Below are positions 22,220 to 33,284 of a stretch of DNA of 64,000 bases, piece by piece. The position numbers and the translations under genes were made by a program. Numbering within the stretch: the first letter of the stretch is position 1; each line of letters begins with the position of its first letter. The DNA is from Zymoseptoria tritici IPO323 (Eukaryota > Ascomycota > Dothideomycetes > Mycosphaerellales > Mycosphaerellaceae). The notes under the pieces were generated by a model, which saw only the letters and a list, made by a program, of their open reading frames with translations, searched no databases and was not told the origin of the DNA. The stretch lies in NCBI RefSeq assembly GCF_000219625.1, contig NC_018215.1, positions 62,001-126,000 of the forward strand. Reading direction: 5' to 3'.

Positions 22220-22745
22220 TGTTGCTGACTCGATGGTAGAGATGATGTTCGCAGACGCAGCACGTTGGAGGTGAGTGGCATCGCATTGTTGTGTTCGGGG
22301 CGCTGCAAGGCGTCGAACCAGCGGATTTTTTTTTTCCATTCCTGAGCGCGCGTGGGTGTAATCAGCTTTGGAATGTGGATTTTGGAGAACTGGCGTTTCT
22401 AGAGGGATGCACATTCGATCGCAGGCTTCATGGCATCCTCGACTGCGATGTTGGATCGACGTCGGAGGAGCAATAGATACCGGGCTGATTCGAGGTGTCA
22501 GCAACCTTCGACCCGGACCGTTGCATCGCATGCTCAACGACGTCCAACAAAATGGATTCGCACACTGCAAGAGCAGTCTTGTAGTCAACAGTTTCGATTC
22601 ACAGTCTGCTGTAGTAGTAGTGTACAACCGTACCTCCATCCTATTCTGACTTCCTAAACTCCCATATCCCAAATCTTCGATGCCATACCAAAAAGAAAAA
22701 AATGAGAGTCCTGTTCATCCTCCACTCAACTCAAAAAGAACAAAC
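22220..22745. other. Intergenic region upstream of the adhesin-like gene
   Basis: Promoter of the repeat protein and 3' flank of the membrane-protein gene, including a run of nine or more T at about 22325. No gene seen. Confidence 0.5.
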
Positions 22746-24071
22746 TTAGTTCGCAACCTCCTGCGCCTCAATACCCGCCAGCTTGGCCTGCGCGCTCATC
22801 GACTTGGCGAGCAGAGCAATCTTTTCACCACCAATAATGTACATCTCCGCGACCATGACATGCGCAGCCACGAAAACGACGCTCAACTCAATAGCGACCA
22901 TCTTGACGTACAGCTTGATCAATCTCCAGCGAGAAGTGGAGTCGAACGAGCGCCACGCCTCGACGAAGAGAGCCTTGGAGCTTCCGCGGGCGGTGAGGTC
23001 GAGGTCGCCAACAAGGGCTTCGCGGTCGAAGGGAACGATGGTGTTGCGGTCTTCAGGGAGGAGAGCGGCTTCGATGCGGGTGAGAGTGACGGTGGCAGGG
23101 AGGAGGACAGCCACGGCGACGAAGATGAGGGTAGCTGGCACGGCCAACAAGCGCAGAGCGAGGAGACCCATCTGGCATCCTTCTCCATCCTGAGCGGCTT
23201 TGACGACGTGGTCGGATTGCATGTCAGGCAGACCGACGGCGAAGGCGACGATGATGGGGAAGATGATGGTGGCCTGCTCGGCGAGAGCCACGGCGAGAGT
23301 GGGCAGGAGAATGGCCTTGCACTGCTTGCGAGCGGGCATGCTGCGCCAGAAGGACACGGGCGAGTCGGTGGCGATCATGGCGTGCGTCCAAGCCATGTGG
23401 ACACGCGCAAGACCGAGGGAGACGAAGATGTAGATCAGGGAGTTTCCAACGAGTCCAGCGTCAAAGACAGTGATGAGGAAGTTGGATACGACGCTGTGGA
23501 GGAGGTGGTACATGACCGAGACCCTCGCGCCGCGGAACTTGCCGCGAAACCCGTCAATCTTGTAGAGGTGTGCCATGGTGGTGCTGATCTTGGAAGTAGT
23601 GATGGGCTTGGAATGGACGAGCATGACCTCAACATCTGCTTCCGCCTCGGAGGGCATCAACGGCTCTTTCTCGAGGGGGGCGTCGGGCGAGTCGGCGTAG
23701 GCGGGAGGCTTGTCGGAGATGATGGCCATGTGGGAGGGGGATTCGATCATGGTGAGAGCGGCCATGACTTCACCGATAGAATATCTGATCTGGAAGAGGG
23801 GTCAGTATGGTGGTTTCGTCTCTGGATTGAATCCGAGTGTACGTACTGCTGCAACGACCAGCAGAGTGATGAAGCCGGTGATGATGATCGGAATCATCTC
23901 GTACGAGCGAACCTCCCAGTTGACGTCGGCGTCGGCCTTGGTGTCGTAGAGGGTGGCATCCTGCTGCAACTGCTGGACGTATGCATCGTTGGCGCTCGTG
24001 AAGTGTTCCTGGGCAGCGCTTACGCCACGACGGACGAGGTGCCCAAGGACTTGACCGTGGACTCCGGCCAT
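22746..24071 (-). CDS. Conserved fungal multi-pass membrane protein of unknown function
   Basis: Model: exons 24071-23847 and 23789-22746, intron GTACGT...TTCCAG in phase 0; 422 residues. Exon 1 ends in a hydrophobic helix (EMIPIIITGFITLLVVAA) that continues into IRYSIGEVMAAL. A cytosolic-looking segment rich in Pro and acidic residues follows (PPAYADSPDAPLEKEPLMPS), then four or five further hydrophobic segments, including SNFLITVFDAGLVGNSLIYI, AILLPTLAVALAEQATIIFP and LLAVPATLIFVAVAVLLP. I recognise it as a protein conserved in filamentous ascomycetes, sometimes mislabelled in automatic annotation; no catalytic motif is visible. The 479-codon open frame on the opposite strand is a shadow of its regular codon use. 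Confidence 0.82.
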
Positions 24072-24419
24072 GATGGGTGGTTTGATTGTCGAAGATATGT
24101 GCTGTTCGTGAAGATGTAGTCGGATGGTCGTGGAGATCGTGGGTGGTGTATGTCAGGAGAGGAATCGATGGAGGCGATCGTCACTAAGGCAGAGTCGTCT
24201 TTGAGATGCAGCACGTGATCATTGATTATTCAGCTGTGGCGTTCTATTCACGACCTCACCTCGCTATTGTGACTTGGATTTGTCTATGATAACGAATGGG
24301 CCCCACATAGTCTGCTCGAAATAGTCAGCACTTTAACAATACGCGTTTGGTAAGGATTACTACCGGTGTCGGTGCTTGGCAATGTTATTGTTTCGGTCAG
24401 CCCTAGTCGCGTCCCATCG
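24072..24419. other. Boundary region, promoter into transposon island 1
   Basis: Upstream of the membrane-protein gene. Composition shifts at about 24,420 from ordinary host sequence to TA-rich, CA/TG-poor DNA. No gene and no clear terminal repeat seen. Confidence 0.45.
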
Positions 24420-24450
24420 TCGTGTAAACCTTACCGTCGCCACCACCGTC

Positions 24451-24508
24451 GCCGCCTACCCCCCTCCAACGCTAACACCGCCGCCTACCCCCCTCTAACG
24501 CTAACACC
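24451..24508. repeat. 29-bp tandem duplication
   Basis: Two consecutive 29-bp units beginning GCCGCCTACCCCCCT, differing by one C/T at position 17. They encode a Pro-rich stretch near the start of the MULE remnant. Confidence 0.85.
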
Positions 24509-27500
24509 GCCGCCATAGACATCGACACGCTTCTCGTAAACGCTATAGCTAAGGCGGGCATTAATGGCACCGCCGCTCCGCCGCCGCCGGACCCTATACC
24601 CCTACCTAACGCGATACAACAGCCGGCTAATCCGACCCTGCGTAAGGGCATTAAGGTAGAAGTTAAGGTAGAAGGTTCGGACTCTAGTAAGAGCGATAAG
24701 GGCGATAGTATTATACGTCGTCGTCGCCGTCGTGTTAAAAGGAGGCTTGTAGATACTATTACTGCCGGTTATTTAATATTAGCAGCACCGCCAAACATTA
24801 TTAAGCTACGTAAGCGGCTATAACAACTCCTTAAGGAGGTAGAGCTGTCTCTAATGCTATAGCAACAGGTAGAGCCCTTTATCGACAACTTCTAGATTCG
24901 CACGAAGGTATTCCGTAACAACAATAGCGTCCTTATATAGCATTATAAGTGCTGCTTCGCCGGAGGTACTACGGAGTCGTAAGGCAACTATATAAAGCCT
25001 AATAGCAAGCTAATTAAGACTAGCCGGCGCTATAAGGTTAAGATAAAGGTAGTTATCGATAAGGAAGAAGACGACGAGGGTGTGTTGCGTCCTACTAACG
25101 TGCGCCTTACTCGCTCTAAGTAGAAGCATAGCAGAGTTAAACACACCGAGTTTTACATAGTGCTTAAGATAGACCTCTTTAAGCGATGCTCTGCGTTAAT
25201 AAAGGCAGCCGGTTACTAGTATTGCAAGGGCTACTAACCTACTACCGTCTAGCATAGCATTTAAGCGCACAACAATCCGGAAGCTCGCAGGATCTTCGAG
25301 GCAGTTAGTAGACTTTAGATAAAGCGGTACGACGTTAACAACGCCGGCGCGGCATACCGCAAGAAGTTTCTAGATGCCAGACTCGGCGGCGGGCTTGTGC
25401 TATAGCCGGCACAGCAGCTAGAGCTAAAGCAGTAGTATAATAAAGGTAAGTCGATGTTTTGAGGAAGTTTTGAGAAGTTAAGAAGTTAAGAAGTGCGGTC
25501 GAACTTAGATTACTAAGCTGCGGGAGCACCTAGCACTACCTTAATCCGGAAGGAGACCTGCCTAAACTAGACATTGCAACACCTCTAAAACGTTATCTTA
25601 ACGACGCTGCAAACGCGCTCGAATTCGAGTCTTAAGACGATAATTTTAAGCTTCAAAACTAGAGCTTATAATTTATAGAAGTTTTAAGGTGTCGCCAAGA
25701 GGACCCTGGAATTTCGGCTTAGAGGCGGGCCGCGCGCGGGCCGCGAATTTAAGCTAATTATAAATTCGACAATACTAGCGATTTTTACGCTAGTAGAACT
25801 TCAACTATTTCTCAAAACTTCCGAGAAATCCGAGCTTTTTTATTAACATCTACTAACGATTTATTACAGAGGGCTTCAAATGCAAGCACATCGAAGCTAC
25901 ACGCGAGGCCGATAGTAAGATCACATATGCGACTGTATAGGCTCATCCGGAACGCATTAAACTCCTTACTAGACGTAGATACCTCTGCCTTATAGATGCT
26001 ACTAACAAGACGAATTATCTCGGCTAGCTGCTGTTCACGCTTATCGTTCGTAATAAGTATAGCTTCTAGCGTCCTTATACACACTTCCTATTATAGTCAG
26101 AAGACGCCGACATTATCGCTACATGCCTCCGGCGTGTTATGCGTTAGTCCGGCGGTCGTAGTAGATAGAGGCCTTATTACTTTATAACTAACGACTCGGC
26201 GGCTGAACGCAAGGCAGTCCGTATAGTGTTTAGCACGGCGGACGAACCTATTAACGGCGATAAAGATGCTCTTAGCGCTAACGACCTCGATGCTGATAGT
26301 TAGCCGTTTAAGCCTTATCCGGTCGTCTACCTACTCTGCTATATTTATCTTATGCGCACGATTAAGCGGAAGTTTACAGGTAAAGCACACGTAAAGGTAG
26401 TATAGAAGCTCTTCTTAGCCGTCCGTTCAAGGCGTTTAGTTGCAACATGCTTAGAGTTATTGCAAGACGCTCTTAATAAGCTACTATACGACGATAGGCA
26501 TAACGACCTAGCCGAATACATTAATAAGGAGCTAAAGGACAACATCCGGTTATAGGCTAACGCCTATCGCATAGAGTTATTGCTCTTGCTACAAGTGCAG
26601 ACTACTAACCCCCTTAAGGGCGTTTACAACGGCTACAAACTAGACACCAAACTCCTTATAGCATCCTTATTTACGCTCCGTAGTACTACTATACACGTTA
26701 AGCAGAAGAACGCACACTTCGACTAACGAACGCAGAACGCTATAGACCGAGAAGGCGATTATATCTACCCCTTAGCCGTTAGCAATACTAGTAAGGCGTT
26801 TGGCATTAACTTCCTTAAAGAATAGTTGCCTTAATTCCCCTCGAAGCAACAACGATTAATTAGCGCTTAGATTGTGCTCTTAAAGAGGCCTAAGTTTATG
26901 CTAGAGCCACTCTAAGATAAGCTTAATTGTACGTACAAGTAGTATAGACTACACAACTAGCTATATGCGTGTATCTAGTATTAGTATTGCCAGTTCTAGT
27001 ACATTTAAGAGGCTTATCTTAAACGCTAGCTCTTTATGTTTACAGACGCTAATATAGAGGTATATAACACTACATTAACGGACTACATCGTTTAAGATAT
27101 TAATAAGGAGATTAGCGCACTACCGCCTTACCGTCTGAACGTACGCAACGCAGCTAACGAATACAACAGAGCTATATACAAGATTAAGGAAGCTCTTAAC
27201 GCATAACATGCAACTAAACAGACTCGCAACGACACGTAGACTCGCTTTAAGAGCATCTGCAATAGTGCCGTTAGACCGGTTAGAGCAGCAGCCGCGAGAG
27301 TCGCTATAAAGGAGTTACTCGATTATAACATAGAGCCGGTACTACTGCCTCTACAACTTCTACTTACGCAACAACAAGTAGAGCAACAGTTACAGCGACT
27401 ACTAGCCCTTAGCTAGTATTGCATTAAACTAGAGCCGGACGAACGCACTATAATCGACCTTACAATCGACGAGCTAGCGACGGCGACGACAACTATGCTA

Positions 27501-27880
27501 CCGCCCTTAAGGAAGAAGCGAGCATCGAAGAAAGAGACGGCAGCAACACAAGGTAGCTCTACAACAACGACTATAAAGAAGAAGAAGACGGTAACTAAGA
27601 CGGTAACTAAGACGGTAACAACAACTACGACGACAACACCTCTTAATCTATACTAACCTCTACCTTCGGCGCAAGGAGGGCAACACAACCCGGAGGCTAG
27701 GCCTTCTATAGTAAGAGCTCTACTAAAGAAACGACGTAAGGTAGGAACCGTAGCGGCGACGGCGCCGGCCGGTAAGGGCAATATAGATACAGCAGATACA
27801 ACGCAATAAACAAAACGGTTACTAATGTTAATAAACGAACGATAGTTGTAGTCTAAAGGTAGACATTTACTAGCACGCTC

Positions 27881-27990
27881 TGCGCACATCTCTTACTTGC
27901 GCAAACGACTCGCACGGAAGCTAAAAACGCTATTGCCGGTGTCAAACATGTAGCTAATAAGAGCGCGAGAAACTCCTTCAACTTTTTATC
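27881..27990 (+). repeat. Tail module shared with the hAT island (copy A)
   Basis: About 110 bases strongly resembling 51,906-52,014. Both read LLLAQTTR-x-EAKNAIA...ANKSARNSF in an open frame. Copy A follows the MULE coding remnant; copy B follows a hAT remnant. Confidence 0.75.
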
Positions 27991-28010
27991 TACCACCCCC
28001 TAGCGACGGC

Positions 28011-28956
28011 GACGACGACAGTAACTATACAACACCTCCGACACCGGCGACGACGACATTAGAAGACGCGCACTAAGAACGCGCTACGACACGGTATGAC
28101 ACCATGGAGCCTAATTAGTGTGGCCGACAATGACTCCGGTTCGTTATTATAGACATATCCTGTGACTTCACCTTGCGACCACAAAACATGACATAACACG
28201 ACAAGACCGGATACTCACCCACCGATACTTCAGGCTTCGGATCATGAATGTTTGAGCTTCCGCATGCACCCGTGTACAAGCTAAGCCAGCAAACGTCAAG
28301 CCGGCAACACGCATTGCGAGCTTGAAGGTAGAGAATGTCAGGTTCGCCTGCGAAGCTACTACTGCACGATTCCAGCTACACGAGTGCTCGATTTCACCGT
28401 CGGTCGCTGTGGCCGCCACGTTAATCGTTCTCGTCCAGCGCTATTGCGCCACATCAGTAATGTCGGACCAGGAGCGAAGTCGCCAGGTTCTTGATGCTGA
28501 TGTTGGCAATCGAGAAGGAAAGCTGAGTAAGCGGAAGATGCATTTCGAATGCCCTCCTCCTTCACGAAAACGCATTCGAGCAGTCCGCGCCAAGCCCTCG
28601 CATGCAAACTGCGAAGTGAGCATCGACACTCGACTGCGTTGGTATGGCCGCTCGAGCTCGGCACGGCAGGGGTACGTCTAGACCAAGATTTATGGCAAAT
28701 GTGCTCTACAGAAGGCACTCATACCGTGATGAATAGTTGCGCTTGCAACGGTCGCTTCATATCAGATGTCTTTGTGGACTATCCCTCGCTTTGTATACGC
28801 GGCGACAGCGGATGTCTGTGGTCGCTTCAGCATCTGGCATGTTCCATGACAATCGCTCACATTTCTTGACGCCAGATCGAGAGCAGCAACATGTCCACCG
28901 GCGTCGGATCTCCATCTTGGGGTTGACGAAGAGCTGTTTCGGGGGCTTGCATCATT
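28011..28956. other. Non-repetitive stretch without a supported gene
   Basis: Composition returns to host-like. Overlapping open frames on both strands (28,322-28,869) have no domain-like features or consistent splice logic. The far end is the 3' flank of the gene at 28,957. Confidence 0.45.
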
Positions 28957-29415
28957 CTAAGCATCCTCATCAGACTCCTGCTTCATCCTCTTGCTCCTCT
29001 TGCTCTTCATCTTCTTCGCAGGTGCCGGTCCGCCTGGTGATGGTTCGTTGCCCGAACGATCCGCCTGGTCATGACCAGTGTCGGGCTTCTCGTTTCCTCC
29101 GGACTTCTCTTGCTCTTCGTCTTCTTCCTGCTTCACCTTCTCGCTCTGCATCTTCGTCTTCTTCGCGGACGGTCTGCTGGGTGACGGTTCGTCGCCCGAA
29201 TATTCCGCCGGATCATCACCGGTGTCAGGCTTCTTGTCTTCTTCAACCTTCTCCTTCTCCTCCGACTTCGCATTCCCTCTCCTGTCAACGGCGCTGTGTT
29301 GAGGAAAAGGAAGCAGCCCTATTACCTACACGCCAGTAGTCTTCGCCCGATCTCTCGCCTCAGCGCACGCTTTACCCTGAGATGAGCCCTCGGGCTTGGA
29401 GGGTCTGTTGCCCAT
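28957..29415 (-). CDS. Small acidic/basic low-complexity protein with internal duplication
   Basis: Model: exons 29415-29330 and 29281-28957, intron GTAGGT...GTTGACAG (48 nt); 136 residues. It begins MGNRPSKPEGSSQG, a possible N-myristoylation start. The second exon holds two diverged copies of a roughly 46-residue unit, each with E/K-rich helix, KPDTG, then SGDEPSPSRPSAKK or SGNEPSPGGPAPAKK. It ends with a basic KKMKSKRSKR cluster, perhaps nuclear, and an acidic DEDA tail. No known domain. Codon phase is kept across the splice, and the repeat plus intron support a real gene, though expression is unproven. Next to it on the same strand is another lineage-type gene. Confidence 0.6.
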
Positions 29416-29648
29416 GTTCTGTGGTCGATGCTGTGTTGTCGCGGCGGCGTTGAACACGAGTTGAGGAAAAAGTTTGCTGCGCGTGTACTGGAATCTTCTC
29501 AAAACTGGAAAGACTGACATTCAAATCTTGTAACTCGCCCGGGCTCCGTCGGTCACGCATTAGCGTCCTTCGCCCTCATTCCACATCAGGCAGGTCCACT
29601 ACGCTATACAGCAAGACCTAGAAACAGGACTTCTTCCTCCTGGACCTT

Positions 29649-30874
29649 TCAAAGTCCTTCATGCAACGCCATATCCGACTCGAGGCATTGCTCAACACTC
29701 CGCTTCCTCTTTTTGTCTATCTCCGAGCCGTGAGTGCCGATGGAGCAGCGACCTCCACGGCCTCTTCTTTCAGGAACGCGACACCGCGCGCAAGTACTAC
29801 CTGCCCAATTGATTTGATTCCGTCCCTTGTCGCCGTACACCCAGCACTCAAAGTTCATTTCCACACAGCGTGTGCAGCGCTCGTCGCCATGCTTCCCTTC
29901 CCCTAGATCGGTCTCCATAATGCGGCCGATATGATATGTGTTGAGCAGTCGGCTTCGGGATTGCTTGGGATTCTTCTCGCCCACCCTCTGTGCCTGCTCT
30001 TCTGTCGTACCGTCAGTGTCATTCGCCTACTCGCGTGTGCAGGAAAACGCCTTGTGGCTCGCCCTTGGATGCAATGTCCGACCACCATTTTCCGGCAATT
30101 TGCGAATGGTACGCATCATTCGACTTGCACTTGGTTGCATCATGAATGATGCGCTGGAAACCGTCGCTGCTGCGTTTGCCGCGGAACTCGTGCTCGTGTG
30201 AAGCGGGTGGCTCGGGCATGGGCATAGAAGCCGAATCTGGAGCGCTCTGATTGTCCGAAAGCGGCTTCTGCGTCCGACACTCATCCCGAACCGCAAGATC
30301 CGCGGTACCGATATCAACCTTCTCCCTCTCTTTGGTATTCTCTGGTCTCCATGTCTGGGTCTTATTACCCCGAGCGCCTCCACCGATTGCGGAGACGACC
30401 TCGCCGGAAGACTGGCCATCGAGACTCATGCCAGATGGAACAAGGACTCCAAACGAAGTCTCTTCTGTAGTGACCGTTGAGTGCGGCTGCGAGATCATAG
30501 CTGGACGTGAAGTTGCAGCTGTGGATCGAACCAAAGTCGCGAATTGTTTTGGAGCCGAGTTCGAAGAGCCGCTGATAGAGGGAGTCCATGTCAAGTTTGG
30601 AGACAATGTAGGAGTCGCAGTCGCAGTTGTCAAAGCCGAAGGCAAGGTGGGAATCGTTATGGCCGCTGTTGCCGGAGCAGCTTTCGTAGCAGGGCGAAAA
30701 ATGCCGTTCCCTTCATCTTCATAACCTAAGCTGCATTTCGAATTAGCATATGCCTACGCGGCCAGAGTACCGGAAACTGAGGACCCACGCTCTCAATATG
30801 TCCTCACGACCTTTCCGCTCGCAGCTCGCTTGCTCCTTTGGCGTCAACGAAGTCTTCGACATGTCGGCGCCCAT
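29649..30874 (-). CDS. Hypothetical protein with Cys-rich zinc-cluster-like C-terminus
   Basis: Tentative model: exons 30874-30771, 30730-30049, 29993-29649; 376 residues. The first intron is only 40 nt and the second uses a weak GTTTTC donor, so boundaries are uncertain. The middle (about residues 40-250) is Ser/Thr/Pro-rich and probably disordered. The C-terminal exon contains RCTRCVEMNFECWVYG, then about 14 residues later STCARCRV and a final Cys in GGRCS. This C-x2-C-x6-C-WVY ... C-x2-C ... C arrangement recalls a family of small fungal proteins with zinc-cluster-like binding, but DNA binding is not shown. Lys/Arg-rich end: KKRKRS. Confidence 0.5.
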
Positions 30875-33284
30875 GGTTGGTGTTTGATGTCGTCGTGTTC
30901 GTGTTGCCGGCTGCGACCATGATCATGTCCACTTTGAAAAATCGCAAGCAAACGGAACAAGTCGTGACACAGATCATGGAAGATTCCTGAATCTCGCCTA
31001 TTTCGTTTGTTCTTGAATTCGCTTAGCCGCACTAGTCGCCTGTTAGCGCGAAATTTGCACTTTCCTAACATGGCAGGTGCGGGGACTATTCTTGGACTCT
31101 GTGGGGAGCATACCGCTGTCACATGCTCGACGAAGAACACTCTGGACGTTGCTGTCGCGCAACGGTGATTCCGCCCGGGATCGATGCCATGATGGACAAT
31201 AAACGACTTCGTCGTATTATCGATCGACGTGGTTGCACATCTGCCTCCCCAGCCATTCAGGTCAGACATCGACCGTTGCGACAACCCGTCAGGAAAGTCC
31301 CGACACGGGTAGTGAGGAATGGTCGATATGTGCGGTATAAAAGGGCTCAAGAAGCGGACGGTGTGCGCCTATCACAGAGAGACTTTGGAATGATATCCAG
31401 TGCGCAGAGACGACGTAAGCAAACGAAAGATGGTCATGGACGACAACAGAAGACGGCGATGTCAATCTCCGGTGGAGTACGGTGACGGCGTGATGTAGTA
31501 CCCGCAAATTTCCCGGACAGGTTTGTCGACCGGAGCTCGTGTACCGCTCAAGGTTCATACAGACTTGTTGAGTGAAGAAGCTTTGCTCCTTTTGGTTACC
31601 TAAACCATTCGTCACGGCACGTCGAAGAAAACTCATTCTGCAGCCTGGTTGTTACGTCGTCACGATCATATCAACTAACGCCATCCCCTTTGGTATCCGG
31701 TGAGTGAGTCGCCGACTACCTCCAACCACGGTGCTGGCACAAGCCGGGATCATGACAACGTGATGATCAGGAATGAGGGTCATCCTCCATCCCGAGACTA
31801 TTATCACACGGACTCGTCAAGCAAGGATCCCGGCCATCATCCGATCGGGAGCTGTCATCATCAGACCGTCAGGCGGGCACTTCGAAAATGCGCTTTGACT
31901 GTACAGGAATGACATTTGCCGACACACTTATCCTTCAACCTGCCCTCTTGACACCAGCGTCGGCTCACGATAGCTTGTCGATTCCCTTCCTGGGTGCCAA
32001 ATTAACCCCATCGCATGAAAATCGCGGAAACCGTCAGCGCTATAAGGTAGCTGGACACTGCAAAGTCCGACGATAGTCATCATGGCTCCTCCAACGGATT
32101 GACCGGGGACTTCTAGAACTAACGTCAGCTGACCACACGTCGTCAGAATGGAAGTGTGCCGTTACAGCACCACCCACAGCAGCGGTCGCGCAGACGTGAA
32201 AGAGTCCGTCAGCGACAAGTCCCGAGCGAAGTCGACAAGTCCTCGGAATTTCAGCGGAATGACCACCAGAAGGGGGATCATTCGGGAAGTAGACAATTCC
32301 GATGCCCATGATTCCGCGCAGTCGAGACAAGACTCAGCCCTCTCTCGAACGAGTGCGAGCAGAGTCGACAAGGCTCAGAAAAAGAGCTCAGATCTGATCT
32401 GTCCCGCCGAAATTCCGAATCGCTGCTATATAGGAAGGTGAGGCCTGGGAAAACGAAACGACACCCAGACTTCAAAAACGTGGGGGACATGTCCCAATCG
32501 CTGAGGATGCCACGGTGTCAGAAGAGCGAGCAGTCAGCAAGATCAACAACCGAACGCAAGAAATCGGGACGTAATAAAAAAAGTCCGTGGCCCATAACGA
32601 TGCCGCGCAGTCGACAAAGGCGCAGCACGACCTCTCGACAAGTCCTCGGAGTCAGTCGATCGACAAAGGCTCCGCGACCCTTCCACCGAGTCGACCGCGA
32701 CGGAAAACGCCGTCACGGCAAGCTCACCTCCCGCCGAAGCGGGTGAGTATCCCCCGTCGCTCGCCGGGTGATTCCGAGGATGTGACAACAAAAAGGTCCA
32801 CAGAACTCTGGCACGGTGTGTGAAGCATCGTCAAAAGTTACGCCGCCAGTAAGAGGAGTCTAACCACCACCAGCAAGCAATTCCCCAGACGACGTGGAAG
32901 CCAAGTCCGTCGAAGATTTATGGCGTGCCGCAAAAGCGATTTCTCCTGGGGGGATGCGAGTGGCCCCGGATACAAGTCGACCAAGCTTTCAGACAATGAA
33001 ACGTCGTGAGGACTGCGGGGGGGATGAGATGATGGCAAGACGAGCGGCCTCTGCCTTTAGAGGGCGGTTCGAGTAGTGGATCTGCATTTCGTAGTTCGTC
33101 GCAATGGCATATCCTCCCTCCTACCGAGCAAGTCTGTGTATCACATGCTCTCAAGGCCAACGAACAGAGAGAGTATCCCTGTACTCCTCATTGTTGACCA
33201 TCCTCATTGTTGACCATCCTTATCATTGACCATCCTTCCCATCCTTCTACTGCCATACTGACACTCATTCACCCATTCACCCCT
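30875..33284. other. 2.4-kb gene-poor region
   Basis: No gene I can defend. The best candidate is a plus-strand chain at 32,148-32,823: frames of 97, 102 and 78 codons rich in Ser/Arg/Lys, with a GTGAGG donor at 32,440 that could join them. A TCGACAAGTCCTCGG motif appears twice (about 32,235 and 32,635), suggesting an old internal duplication. Composition is host-like, not RIPed. Confidence 0.3.
33186..33233. repeat. 16-bp tandem repeat, three units
   Basis: Units at 33186, 33202 and 33218 of CCTCATTGTTGACCAT; the first two are identical and the third has three changes. It lies just downstream of the J-domain gene. Confidence 0.85.

Larger units (their letters stand above)
24420..28010 (+). 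mobile_element. Decayed Mutator-like (MULE) DNA transposon
   Basis: The whole stretch is CpA/TpG-poor, TpA-rich and full of TAA/TAG codons, the pattern left by RIP. Reading through stops, the plus strand at about 25,860-26,130 gives GFKCKHIEATREADS, then RYLCLIDATNKTNYLGWLLF with the first catalytic Asp region, then FLLQSEDADIIATCLRRVM, matching fungal MULE transposases (FAR1/MULE DDE core). Further on, LLLLLQVQTTNPLKGVYN and DREGDYIYPLAVSN fit the C-terminal half, followed by a Lys/Thr-rich tail to about 27,880. Terminal repeats were not recognised, so both ends are approximate. The final 110 bases recur in the second island. Confidence 0.72.

Noticed and set aside
22680..24119. 479-codon open frame on the plus strand
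   Set aside because: Exactly antisense to the conserved membrane-protein gene; its Gly/Asp/Val-rich content is what the reverse complement of that gene's codon use produces. The minus strand has membrane helices and a phase-consistent intron.
25812..26545. Minus-strand frames of 66-90 codons in the MULE island
   Set aside because: The plus strand there carries the recognisable transposase motifs; minus frames stay open only because RIP removed CpA/TpG-derived codons.
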